Source: Labrys monachus (lineage in GTDB: Bacteria > Pseudomonadota > Alphaproteobacteria > Rhizobiales > Labraceae). Taken from it: a DNA stretch of 64,000 bases. Position 1 is the stretch's first letter. Each line of letters begins with the position of its first letter. Where the stretch lies: assembly GCF_030814655.1 (NCBI RefSeq), contig NZ_JAUSVK010000001.1:565043-629042 (forward strand). The letters are read 5' to 3'. The translations under genes and the position numbers were made by a program. Below are positions 52,501 to 59,868 of this stretch, piece after piece. Below the pieces are notes generated by a model that was given only the letters and a program-made list of their open reading frames with translations, had not been told where the DNA came from and searched no databases.

Positions 52501-52655
52501 GCACCCAGCCCTTCGGCGGCACCGGCCTCTCCGGCACCGGCCCCAAGGCGGGCGGCCCGAACTACCTCAAGCGCTTCGCCACCGAGCAGGTCGTCGCCGT
52601 CAACACCGCGGCGGCCGGCGGCAATGCCAGCCTGATCGCCATGGGCGAGGATTAG
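49569..52655 (+). CDS. putA: bifunctional proline dehydrogenase / L-glutamate-gamma-semialdehyde dehydrogenase
   Basis: A 1028-residue PutA of the short type. It lacks an N-terminal ribbon-helix-helix DNA-binding domain, so it does not self-repress; control falls to the divergent Lrp-type gene. The FAD proline dehydrogenase barrel spans about residues 130-450 ([45 protein letters not shown]). The aldehyde dehydrogenase domain spans about 505-985 ([69 protein letters not shown] with the catalytic Cys). It oxidises proline to glutamate via P5C. GAGGG before ATG 49569. Confidence 0.96.
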   Translation: [1028 protein letters not shown]

Positions 52656-52702
52656 AGCGTCGGCTTCCAGTCCATGGGCGCTGACGTAGACACGCGATGG
52701 AG

Positions 52703-52778
52703 GGTCGATCCCCGATCGACCTTTTCCTCTCTCCTGCAGGCGCCGCGTTTCCAAGAGGGGCGATCGGGTGATCGCCCC
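52703..52778. repeat. GATC-centred palindrome pair (dispersed repeat, copy 2)
   Basis: GGTCGATC-CCC-GATCGACC at 52703-52721 and GGGGCGATC-GGGT-GATCGCCCC at 52757-52778, with GCGTTTCCAAGAG between them. It is preceded by CTTCCAGTCCATGGGCGC (from 52667), a motif that also flanks copy 3. Confidence 0.75.
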
Positions 52779-52908
52779 GCCACGGTCGCGCTTTTCCCCG
52801 CAAGGTCAGCGCCTATGGGCGAGACGCCCGCCGTCCAGGGAAAGGCTCTTTCCCCCTTCCGGCGGCCATGGCATGGATGGGCTTTCATCCCATCCCTGGA
52901 GAGCCGGC

Positions 52909-53907
52909 ATGGCGAAGACACGTTGGGGCATCATTTCCACCGCGCTGATCGGCACGGGCAAGGTCATTCCCGGCATTCAGCGGGCGCGCACGGCCGAGGT
53001 GGTGGCCATCGCCTCACGCGACCAGGGGCGGGCGAGGGCCGCCGCCGATGCGCTCGGCATTCCCAAGGCCTATGGCTCCTACGAGGCGCTGCTGGCCGAT
53101 CCCGACATCGATGCGATCTATAATCCCCTGCCCAACCACCTGCATGTGCCGGTGACGCTCCAGGCCGCTGCCGCCGGCAAGCATGTGCTGTGCGAAAAGC
53201 CGATCGGGCTCGACGCAACGGATGCCGAAAGGCTGCTGGCGGTGCCGAAGGGGATCCATGTGATGGAAGCCTTTATGGTGCGCTTCCATCCGCAATGGCT
53301 CAGGGCGCGCGAGGCGGCGCGCTCCGGCGAGCTCGGCGAGGTCCGGGCTATCCAGTGCTTCTTTTCCTATTTCAACACCGACCCCGCCAATATCCGCAAC
53401 CAGGCCGATATCGGCGGCGGCGGCATCATGGACATCGGCTGCTATCCGATCGTCACCAGCCGCTTCATCTTCGAGGCCGAGCCGCAGCGGGTGATCGCCC
53501 TCATCGACCGCGACCCGGTGTTGGGCGTCGACCGCATCGCTTCGGCGATCCTGGACTATGGCGACGGCCGCCGGGCCGACTTCACCGTCTCGACCCAGCT
53601 GACGCCGCTGCAGCGGGTCGACATCGTCGGCACCAGGAAGCGCTTCGAGGTTACCATTCCCTTCAACGCGCCGCAGGCCGAGGCGGTGACGGTCTTCACC
53701 GACGACGGCTCCGAGCTCGGCGACGCCTCGGCCGTCGCCACCCGCATCGATCCCGTCGACCAGTATGCCGAGCAGGCGGACGTGTTCTCGGCCGTGGTGC
53801 GCGGCGAGATCGACCTGCCCTACGGCCCGGCCGACGCCGTGCAGAACATGAAGATCATCGACGCGCTGTTCCGCTCGGAGAAGAGCGGCCGGTGGGAGAC
53901 GCCGTAG
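52909..53907 (+). CDS. Gfo/Idh/MocA family oxidoreductase
   Basis: A 332-residue NAD(P)-dependent oxidoreductase: WGIISTALIGTGKVIPGI is the Rossmann start, YNPLPNHLHVP and GKHVLCEKPIGLD carry the conserved EKP lysine, and GGGIMDIGCYPIVTSRF contains the usual active-site Asp-x-Gly-x-x-x/His-like segment. The C-terminal half is the beta-sheet substrate domain. Family members act on sugars, inositols and their derivatives (trans-1,2-dihydrobenzodiol/xylose dehydrogenase branch by overall look); the exact substrate is unknown. ATG 52909. It is a single gene flanked by repeat copies 2 and 3. Confidence 0.88.
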   Translation: MAKTRWGIISTALIGTGKVIPGIQRARTAEVVAIASRDQGRARAAADALGIPKAYGSYEALLADPDIDAIYNPLPNHLHVPVTLQAAAAGKHVLCEKPIGLDATDAERLLAVPKGIHVMEAFMVRFHPQWLRAREAARSGELGEVRAIQCFFSYFNTDPANIRNQADIGGGGIMDIGCYPIVTSRFIFEAEPQRVIALIDRDPVLGVDRIASAILDYGDGRRADFTVSTQLTPLQRVDIVGTRKRFEVTIPFNAPQAEAVTVFTDDGSELGDASAVATRIDPVDQYAEQADVFSAVVRGEIDLPYGPADAVQNMKIIDALFRSEKSGRWETP

Positions 53908-53966
53908 GGAGCGCGGACTTCCAGTCCGTTGGCGCCAAGCTTGCCGTGGGAGGCGCGACGATGGAG

Positions 53967-54038
53967 GGGCGATCACCGATCGCCCATCCTGGAAATGCAG
54001 AGCTTGCGACAAAAAAGAAGGGCGATCGGTGATCGCCC
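53967..54038. repeat. GATC-centred palindrome pair (dispersed repeat, copy 3)
   Basis: GGGCGATC-ACC-GATCGCCC at 53967-53985 and GGGCGATC-GGT-GATCGCCC at 54020-54038, spacer TGGAAATGCAGAGC-like. Flanked by GGACTTCCAGTCCGTTGGCGCC (from 53917) and GGACTTCCAGTCGC (from 54069). Confidence 0.75.
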
Positions 54039-54137
54039 CTCCATCTCGCGCATATGTCTGCGCCTACGGACTTCCAGTCGCTCTTCCCATGCGGCAGGCG
54101 CGGTGTTTCAAGAGCGACAGCAAGCCCGCTCCCGGCG

Positions 54138-55457
54138 TCATTTCGGCGAGACCAGCGCTTCTTCCAGGATGTCGAGGCCTTCCTTGAGTACGCGCGGCTG
54201 GATGGTGAGCGGGGCGAGCAGGCGCACCGTCTCGCCGAACACGCCGCAGGTGAGGATCATCAGGCCGCGGTCCAGGCAGTCGGCGGCGAGGGCCTTCGCC
54301 GCAGCGGCATCGGGGTCGCCGCCGCCATGGGCGGTGACGAGCTCGAACGCCGTCATGCCGCCGAGGCCGCGGACGTCGCCGATCGGCCGGCCGGTCTTGC
54401 GGCGCCTGATCGCCTTCAGCCGCTTGAGGATCGCCTCGCCCTGGCGGAGCGATTTTTCGAGGAGGTCCTCGGTCTCGAAGGCCTCGATCACGCCGAGCGC
54501 GGCGGCGCAGGCGACGGGATTGCCGGCATAGGTGCCGCCGAGGCCGCCCGGCTCCGGCGCGTCCATGACGGCGGCCTTGCCGACGATGCCGGCGAGGGGA
54601 AAGCCGCCGGCGAGGCTCTTGGCCGTGGTGATGAGGTCGGGCTCGACGCCGGAATGCTCCATCGCGAACCATTTCCCGGTCCGCCCGAAGCCCGACTGGA
54701 TCTCGTCGGCGATGAGCAGGATGCCGTGCTCGTCGCACAGCGCCCGCAGGCGCTGGAGCAGCTCCTTCGAGGCGACATAGAAGCCGCCCTCGCCCTGCAC
54801 GGGCTCGATCACGATGGCGGCGACGGCCTTGGGGTCGACATCGGTCTTGAACAGCCATTTGAAGGCTTCGAACGTGTCGTCGACGGAGATGCCCTTGTGC
54901 TCGATCGGGTAGGGCACGCGCCAGATGCCGGGCGGGAAGGGGCCGAACCTGGTCTTGTACGGCACCACCTTGCCGGTCATCGCCATGGTGAGCAGCGTGC
55001 GGCCGTGGAAGGCGCCGCTGAACACCACCACGTCCGAGCGGCCGGTGGCGGCCCGCGCGATCTTGATGGCGTTCTCCACGGCTTCGGCGCCGGTGGTCAC
55101 CAGCATGGTCTTCTTCGGGCCGGCGATGGGCGCGATCGCATTGAGCTTCTCGGCCAGCATCACGGCCGGCTCATAGGGCGTCACCATCAGGCAGGTATGG
55201 GTGAAGCGCTCGAGCTGCTCATAGACGCGCTTCATCACCAGGGGGTGGCGGTGGCCGGTGTTGAGCACGGCGATGCCGCCGCCGAAATCGATGAAGCGCC
55301 GGCCCTCGACGTCCCAGATCTCGGAATTTTTCGCCTTGGCGGCGAAGACGGGCTGGCCGGCGCTCATGCCGCGCGAAAAGGCATTGGCGCGCCGTTCGAG
55401 GAGTTCGTCGGTCTGCGTGCGGTTGGCACCGCGCGCCTTCGAGGCGGGAGCATCCAT
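54138..55457 (-). CDS. gabT: 4-aminobutyrate aminotransferase
   Basis: A 439-residue class III PLP aminotransferase of the GabT type. TTGAEAVENAIKIARAATGR contacts the cofactor phosphate, VVFSGAFHGRTLLTMAMTGK contains the conserved HGR, EPVQGEGGFYVA and IADEIQSGFGRTGKWFAMEH hold the Asp that binds the pyridine ring, and TTAKSLAGGFPLAG the Schiff-base Lys. It transfers the amino group of GABA to 2-oxoglutarate, giving succinate semialdehyde. GGAG eight bases before ATG 55457. No gabD is adjacent. Confidence 0.93.
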   Translation of the reverse strand: MDAPASKARGANRTQTDELLERRANAFSRGMSAGQPVFAAKAKNSEIWDVEGRRFIDFGGGIAVLNTGHRHPLVMKRVYEQLERFTHTCLMVTPYEPAVMLAEKLNAIAPIAGPKKTMLVTTGAEAVENAIKIARAATGRSDVVVFSGAFHGRTLLTMAMTGKVVPYKTRFGPFPPGIWRVPYPIEHKGISVDDTFEAFKWLFKTDVDPKAVAAIVIEPVQGEGGFYVASKELLQRLRALCDEHGILLIADEIQSGFGRTGKWFAMEHSGVEPDLITTAKSLAGGFPLAGIVGKAAVMDAPEPGGLGGTYAGNPVACAAALGVIEAFETEDLLEKSLRQGEAILKRLKAIRRRKTGRPIGDVRGLGGMTAFELVTAHGGGDPDAAAAKALAADCLDRGLMILTCGVFGETVRLLAPLTIQPRVLKEGLDILEEALVSPK

Positions 55458-55591
55458 GGTTTTTCTCCAGAGTTCGGCAGACGTCGTCCTGGTGGTGGAA
55501 AGACGCCTCGCTGCCCGGCCGAGCCTTTGGGTTCGCCTTTTTTGCGCCCGGATGAAATGCGGCTCATCTGTGGCGCGGCGGCAACGAAGAG

Positions 55592-55607
55592 CTAACCATT
55601 CTGTTAA
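55592..55607. promoter_or_regulatory. possible CtrA-like site upstream of the SleB-type gene
   Basis: On the minus strand the sequence reads TTAACAGAATGGTTAG, one mismatch from the alphaproteobacterial CtrA consensus TTAA-N7-TTAA. It lies in the 245-base spacer between gabT and the divergent SleB-type lipoprotein gene. Single near-matches are common, so this is weak. Confidence 0.25.
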
Positions 55608-55702
55608 AAAGCCACCGATGTGAAGAAGTTTTGCAGTTCGGTTGTATTTTCGCCACATAAAAGATTACCCGTCGTTAACCTTCCACGGTCACAAACGAGC
55701 GC

Positions 55703-56878
55703 ATGAAAACAGACACCATCAAATCTGCCGTACGCCTCTTCGCGATTGCGCTGGCGACGTCCGGCCTTGGCGGCTGCGCCCTCTTTCCCGCCGTGCATAC
55801 GGCCCAGGTCACCAATGAGCGTGATTGCCTGGCGCGGGCGATGTATTTCGAGTCCAACCGCAGCAGCGACGACGGCATGCTCGCGGTCGGCACGGTGGTG
55901 ATGAACCGTCGCGATTCCGGCCGCTATCCGCGGTCGATCTGCGGCGTCGTCGGGCAGCGCGTGCAGTTCGCCCCCGGCGTGCTGTCGCGGCAGATGAACG
56001 ATGCCGGCCGGGGCCGCGCCTACCGCGTCGCCGATGCCGTCCTGGCCGGCAAGCGCTATCCGGGCATGAACGGTGTCTATTTCTTCCACACCGCCGGCTA
56101 CACCTATCCCTATTCCAACATGCATTACGTGGCGGTGGCGGGCGGCAACGCCTTCTACGAGAAGCGCCGCTCGCCGGGCGGACAGCCGGTGGAGGCGCCG
56201 ACCCTGCTGGCCCAGGCCGATCCGATGCCGGCTCCCGAGCCGGCGCCGGTGGCGGTGCGCGAGACGCGCAAATATGCGCGGCCGGTGGCGGCCCAGCCGC
56301 TGCCGCGGCTCGTCGCCGACACCATGGATGACGACGGGCAGCGCGACGCGCTGCCGCCGATGCGTGCGGCGACGGCGAAGCATGTTCGGCCGCATTCCGC
56401 CCAGATGGCGCGGATCGATCGGCAGGACGACGCCGATTTCGCGCCTGAGGCGCTGCCGCCGGTCCGCGGCCATGGCCAGCCGGCCAAGCGGGCCCGTGCC
56501 TCCGGCATGCAGGTCGCCCAGAATGATCGCCAGGACGCCGACAGGCTGCCGGAAGCGCTGCCGCCCTTGCGGCCGCGCGGTTCGGTCGGCGAGGTCCGCC
56601 TTGCCGAGCCGCCGCGGCACAGCCGCATGGCGGAGTCCGAGATGGCGCAGCCTGCCGGCGCCCAGTTCCGCTTCGAGCAGGGCCCGCGCGGCATCGAGCC
56701 GCGTTCCCCGGGCCGGGAGCCGGCGAAGGTCCAGCGACCGCGCGCCGTGGTGGCGCAGTCGCGCGCCGTGCCGACGGTGCGGATCGAGAGCGTGCCGGTC
56801 GAGGCGGATATGGGCGGCCTGTCCGCCCCCCGTCCGGCCAAGCCGCGCTCGGCGCTGGAGCCGCAGCCGCTATATTGA
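55703..56878 (+). CDS. lipoprotein cell-wall hydrolase (SleB/Hydrolase_2 family)
   Basis: A 391-residue protein. A lipoprotein signal ends LGGCALF, with the lipidated Cys at about residue 25. Residues about 38-150 form a SleB/CwlJ-type hydrolase domain: CLARAMYFESNRSSDDGMLAVGTVVMNRR contains the catalytic Glu, and SICGVVGQRVQFAPG and FFHTAGYTYPYSNMHYVAVAGGNAFY follow. These enzymes are lytic transglycosylase/amidase-like and remodel peptidoglycan. The remaining ~230 residues are low-complexity Pro/Arg/Ala-rich, with a loosely repeated LPPxRxxGxx unit, probably a disordered tail. It is divergent from gabT. Confidence 0.85.
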   Translation: MKTDTIKSAVRLFAIALATSGLGGCALFPAVHTAQVTNERDCLARAMYFESNRSSDDGMLAVGTVVMNRRDSGRYPRSICGVVGQRVQFAPGVLSRQMNDAGRGRAYRVADAVLAGKRYPGMNGVYFFHTAGYTYPYSNMHYVAVAGGNAFYEKRRSPGGQPVEAPTLLAQADPMPAPEPAPVAVRETRKYARPVAAQPLPRLVADTMDDDGQRDALPPMRAATAKHVRPHSAQMARIDRQDDADFAPEALPPVRGHGQPAKRARASGMQVAQNDRQDADRLPEALPPLRPRGSVGEVRLAEPPRHSRMAESEMAQPAGAQFRFEQGPRGIEPRSPGREPAKVQRPRAVVAQSRAVPTVRIESVPVEADMGGLSAPRPAKPRSALEPQPLY

Positions 56879-56981
56879 ATCCGGACACTGCAGGAAGGCG
56901 CTGCTTCCGCCTGCGGTCCCGTGTCTGCACCGCACCTTTGCAAGGTGCGCACGGGATGACAATGCTGGCGGGATGGGAAGA

Positions 56982-57103
56982 GGTCGATCGGTGATCGACC
57001 CGGCCCGCGTCCATCCCGGCGCAGACTGCCGCGGATGGAGGGGCGATCACCGATCGCCCGTCTTGGAGACGCCGCGCTGGCCGGATGGGAAGAGGTCGAT
57101 CGG
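56982..57103. repeat. GATC-centred palindromes (dispersed repeat, copy 4 and a partial copy)
   Basis: GGTCGATC-GGT-GATCGACC at 56982-57000, GGGCGATC-ACC-GATCGCCC at 57041-57059 and a third, truncated GGTCGATCGGTGCGAC near 57093-57108. GATGGGAAGAGGTCGATCGGTG occurs twice here (from about 56972 and 57084), so a unit was probably duplicated in place. Confidence 0.7.
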
Positions 57104-57114
57104 TGCGACGCTGC

Positions 57115-57930
57115 TCAGGCGATGGTCGGATAGCCGCGGTCGCGGGCTTCGCGATCCCAGGCCAGCGTCGTGGCGAAATCGTCCTGCTCCACTGCCGCGA
57201 AGCCCTGCAGGCGCAAGGTCGCCGCGAGATCGGCGAACCAGGGCTGGCGATGCGCCGCGGCGAAGGCGGCCTTGAGGCGCAGGACGGTTTCCGCCGGCAG
57301 GCCGGGCACGGCGACGAAGGAGGGGATCGGCGCCATGCCGGTGCTGCCGATGACGCGGATGCCGTCGGTGAGGTCGGGGCGGTGCGCGCGGATCAGGTCG
57401 TGCCAATAGGCGTCGAGCGGTCCGACGTCGATCTCGCCGGCCAGCACCTTGTCGAGGATGCCGCGCGCGGTGACGAGGTTGCCGCGCACCTGCGCATAGA
57501 GCGTCGGACGGTCGGGCGTGCGGTAGGCCAGCAAATGGTGGCGCAGCGCGTTGAAGCCGGAATGGGAATGCTCCACCGTCCAGCCGATGCGATGGCCGAA
57601 GGTGTCCTCGATCCTTTGGAACGGGCTGTCGGCCCGCACGATGAGGTCCGAGCGGTAGAGCGGCTTGCCGCCGGCCCAGGGCCCGGCGGGAATGGGCGCG
57701 GCGATCGGCACCACGGCCGAGAGCTGGAAGGCGATGGGATAGCCGCACATGAAGACGCAGCCGAGATCCTCGCGCTCCCACAGCACCTCCAGCGGCTGGG
57801 GCGCCGGGTAGGGCACATAGTCGAAATCGGTGCCGGCCATGGCGAAGACGTGGCCGAGCAGCGCCTTCCAGGCTTCCTCGACCTCCGGCGTCACCGCATA
57901 CATGCGGGCATTGGCGATGAAGGCGGCCAT
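57115..57930 (-). CDS. PhnD/SsuA-like substrate-binding protein linked to nitrile hydratase
   Basis: A 271-residue periplasmic-binding-protein fold of the PhnD/SsuA/transferrin-like type: AGKPLYRSDLIVRADSPFQRIEDTFGHRIGWTVEHSHSGFNALRHHL carries the usual hinge and phosphonate-site style loop, and VGPLDAYWHDLIRAHRPDL is the second lobe. No signal peptide or lipobox is present at ATG 57930, so it appears cytoplasmic, which is odd for this fold. Its ATG overlaps the stop of the nitrile hydratase alpha gene by one base, so the two are coupled. No ABC permease or ATPase is nearby; it may act with the hydratase itself, for instance in substrate handling. Confidence 0.75.
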   Translation of the reverse strand: MAAFIANARMYAVTPEVEEAWKALLGHVFAMAGTDFDYVPYPAPQPLEVLWEREDLGCVFMCGYPIAFQLSAVVPIAAPIPAGPWAGGKPLYRSDLIVRADSPFQRIEDTFGHRIGWTVEHSHSGFNALRHHLLAYRTPDRPTLYAQVRGNLVTARGILDKVLAGEIDVGPLDAYWHDLIRAHRPDLTDGIRVIGSTGMAPIPSFVAVPGLPAETVLRLKAAFAAAHRQPWFADLAATLRLQGFAAVEQDDFATTLAWDREARDRGYPTIA

Positions 57931-58565
57931 CACAGCCCGCCCGGCTGGATGGCGAGGCCGGTGCCGATCATCGCATCGCGGGTGACGAGCTGGGCCAGCG
58001 CCATCTCGCTCCAACCCTTGGTGCCGTCGGGGCGGAGCGGAAGCACGAGATAGCGCAGCTCCGCCGTCGAATCCCAGACGCGGATCTCGGTTCCGGCGGG
58101 CAGGGTGACGCCGAATTCGGCGAGCACGCCGCGCGGGTCGATCACGGCACGCGAGCGGTAGGGCGCCGATTTGTACCAGACCGGCGGCAGGCCGAGCACC
58201 GACCAGGGATAGCAGGAGCACAGCGTGCACACGATCATGTTGTGCACGGAAGGCGTGTTCTCGACCACCTTCATATGCTCGCCCTGGCGGCCGGAATAGC
58301 CGAGGGAAGCGATGGCGGCGGTGGCATCCTCCAGCAGCCAATGGCGGAATTCCTCGTCGCGCCAGGCATGGGCGACGACATGGGCGCCGTTGCGCGGACC
58401 GACCTTGGTCTCATAGGTGTCGATGAAGACGTCCAGCGCCGCCGGATCGACATAGCCTTTCTCGACCAGCACGGCTTCCAGCTTCCGGACGCGCTCGGCC
58501 ATGGCCGAAGGCGGCGCGCCGTGATGGTCGTGCCCGTCGTCGTCGTGGTCGTGATGCGCGCTCAT
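57930..58565 (-). CDS. nthA: nitrile hydratase, alpha subunit (cobalt type)
   Basis: A 211-residue NHase alpha subunit. The metal loop is [14 protein letters not shown] with Cys113, Cys116 and Cys118. Thr at the second position of CTLCSC marks the cobalt type (iron enzymes have CSLCSC). [16 protein letters not shown] opens the family domain and [22 protein letters not shown] follows the loop. Residues 4-15 are a His/Asp-rich stretch ([12 protein letters not shown]) that may bind cobalt. AGAGGACA upstream supports ATG 58565. The beta subunit and accessory gene are 22 kb away at 34.6 kb. Confidence 0.94.
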   Translation of the reverse strand: MSAHHDHDDDGHDHHGAPPSAMAERVRKLEAVLVEKGYVDPAALDVFIDTYETKVGPRNGAHVVAHAWRDEEFRHWLLEDATAAIASLGYSGRQGEHMKVVENTPSVHNMIVCTLCSCYPWSVLGLPPVWYKSAPYRSRAVIDPRGVLAEFGVTLPAGTEIRVWDSTAELRYLVLPLRPDGTKGWSEMALAQLVTRDAMIGTGLAIQPGGL

Positions 58566-58691
58566 GGCCGATATGTCCTCTGGCCATTGTTTCGCAGAGA
58601 TCGCCGCGCGAGGCAATCGTTCCGGGCGCCCTTGCCGGATGCGGGGTATGTCGTTAGATCATAGCCAGTGTGATCTGCCCGGAAGGCTTCG

Positions 58692-58982
58692 ATGCGCGCC
58701 ATTCTCGACATCGTCCTCATTCTTCTTCAGTTGTACGTCTATGTCGTGCTGGCGTCCGTGGTGTATTCCTACCTGATCGCGTTCAACATCATCAGCCGGC
58801 GCAATGCCATGGTGGTCGCCATCGGCGACGCGCTGTATCGGCTGACAGAACCGGTCTACGCGCCCATACGCCGCCGGCTGCCCAGTTTCGGCGCGCTCGA
58901 TTTCACCCCGTTCATCGTCATCCTCCTGGTGATGCTGATCGAGCGCGTCATCGTCTATTACATCTATCCCAACGTGTTCTGA
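58692..58982 (+). CDS. YggT family membrane protein
   Basis: A 96-residue YggT protein with two transmembrane helices (ILDIVLILLQLYVYVVLASVVYSYLIAF and FTPFIVILLVMLIERVIVYYIY) on either side of the hydrophilic loop RLTEPVYAPIRRRLPSFGALDF, whose EP-x-x-x-PIRR is the family signature. Role not firmly established; in other bacteria it is linked to cell division or ion homeostasis. It is followed after 8 bases by the DUF167 gene, the usual yggT-yggU order. Confidence 0.93.
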   Translation: MRAILDIVLILLQLYVYVVLASVVYSYLIAFNIISRRNAMVVAIGDALYRLTEPVYAPIRRRLPSFGALDFTPFIVILLVMLIERVIVYYIYPNVF

Positions 58983-58990
58983 GCGGCCCG

Positions 58991-59335
58991 GTGTCGGCCG
59001 CGGCCGCAGCCGGCCCTCCCTGGCGGCTCGTCGCCGAAGGCCTGCTCGTCACCGTGCGGCTGACGCCGCGCGGCGGCAGGGATGCCCTCGGCGGCATCGA
59101 GGTCCTGGCGGACGGCAAGGCCGTCCTCACCGCCCGGGTGCGCGCCGCACCGACGGACGGCGAGGCCAACCAGGCGCTGGCCAAGCTGCTCGCCAAGGCC
59201 CTGAAGGTGCCGGCCTCACGGGTGTCGATCGCCCATGGTGCCTCCAGTCGGGTGAAGACCGTGCTGATCGAGGGCGACGGCGGGGCGGCGGAGCGGATGC
59301 TGGCCTCGCTCGTCGGACAGGGCGATCGCCTCTGA
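58991..59335 (+). CDS. DUF167 (YggU) family protein
   Basis: A 114-residue YggU/DUF167 protein: GLLVTVRLTPRGGRDALGG, LTARVRAAPTDGEANQALAKLLAKALKVPASRVSI and GASSRVKTVLIEGD are the three conserved blocks. Starts at GTG 58991, 8 bases after the yggT stop; no ATG is available close to the domain. It is a small alpha/beta protein of unknown function in a conserved pair with YggT. Confidence 0.9.
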   Translation: MSAAAAAGPPWRLVAEGLLVTVRLTPRGGRDALGGIEVLADGKAVLTARVRAAPTDGEANQALAKLLAKALKVPASRVSIAHGASSRVKTVLIEGDGGAAERMLASLVGQGDRL

Positions 59336-59514
59336 CGCGATGTCGTCCCGGACGCGACGCGGCGCGCCGTGACGCATCGCAGATCCGGGATCGTCGGCCG
59401 GAGGCGATCGCCTTGCCCTTGGGATGGGACCCGTAGGAACATAAACGGCCACGCCCGCGTTAAGTCTCGAATATTTCAGGCAATTTCCTGCCTGGAACAA
59501 TCGGGAGAACCGGC

Positions 59515-59847
59515 ATGAAGTTGTTTTTGTCCATGGTGATCGGCGTGGCCGGGCTGGCCGGCGCGAGCGCGGCCCAGGCCGCCGAGGATCCGGCCGTCAC
59601 CGCCTGCAAGTCGACGGGGCTGATCGCGCTGAAGCAGAAGGCGCCGGAGATTACCGACCTCATCGTCGATCCCGAGAGCCTCGCGGTGTCGTCCGCCAAC
59701 ACCGAGATCGAGGACGTGCCGGTCAAGTCGGTGATCATGGGCGAGGCCTATATCAAGCGCGGCCAGAGCACCGGCAAGCCGGACCGCTTCGTCTGCCTCA
59801 TCGGGGAAAAGGGCAAGGTGCTGCTGACCTTCTTCACCGCGCAATAG
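59515..59847 (+). CDS. small secreted protein, hypothetical
   Basis: A 110-residue protein with a clear Sec signal peptide (MKLFLSMVIGVAGLAGASAAQA, cleavage after AQA) and GGGAGA ribosome site. The mature part has two cysteines (TACKSTGL and FVCLIGEKG) that could form a disulphide, and VKSVIMGEAYIKRG in the middle. The C-terminal VCLIGEKGKVLLTFFTA is typical of small exported proteins of Rhizobiales without known function. It is monocistronic. Confidence 0.75.
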   Translation: MKLFLSMVIGVAGLAGASAAQAAEDPAVTACKSTGLIALKQKAPEITDLIVDPESLAVSSANTEIEDVPVKSVIMGEAYIKRGQSTGKPDRFVCLIGEKGKVLLTFFTAQ

Positions 59848-59868
59848 GGCCGTCGGCGGCGCGCCGGA

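Noticed and set aside
49491-52754. A 1087-codon frame antisense to putA
   Set aside because: putA is certain; the antisense product has no motif and is a composition artefact.
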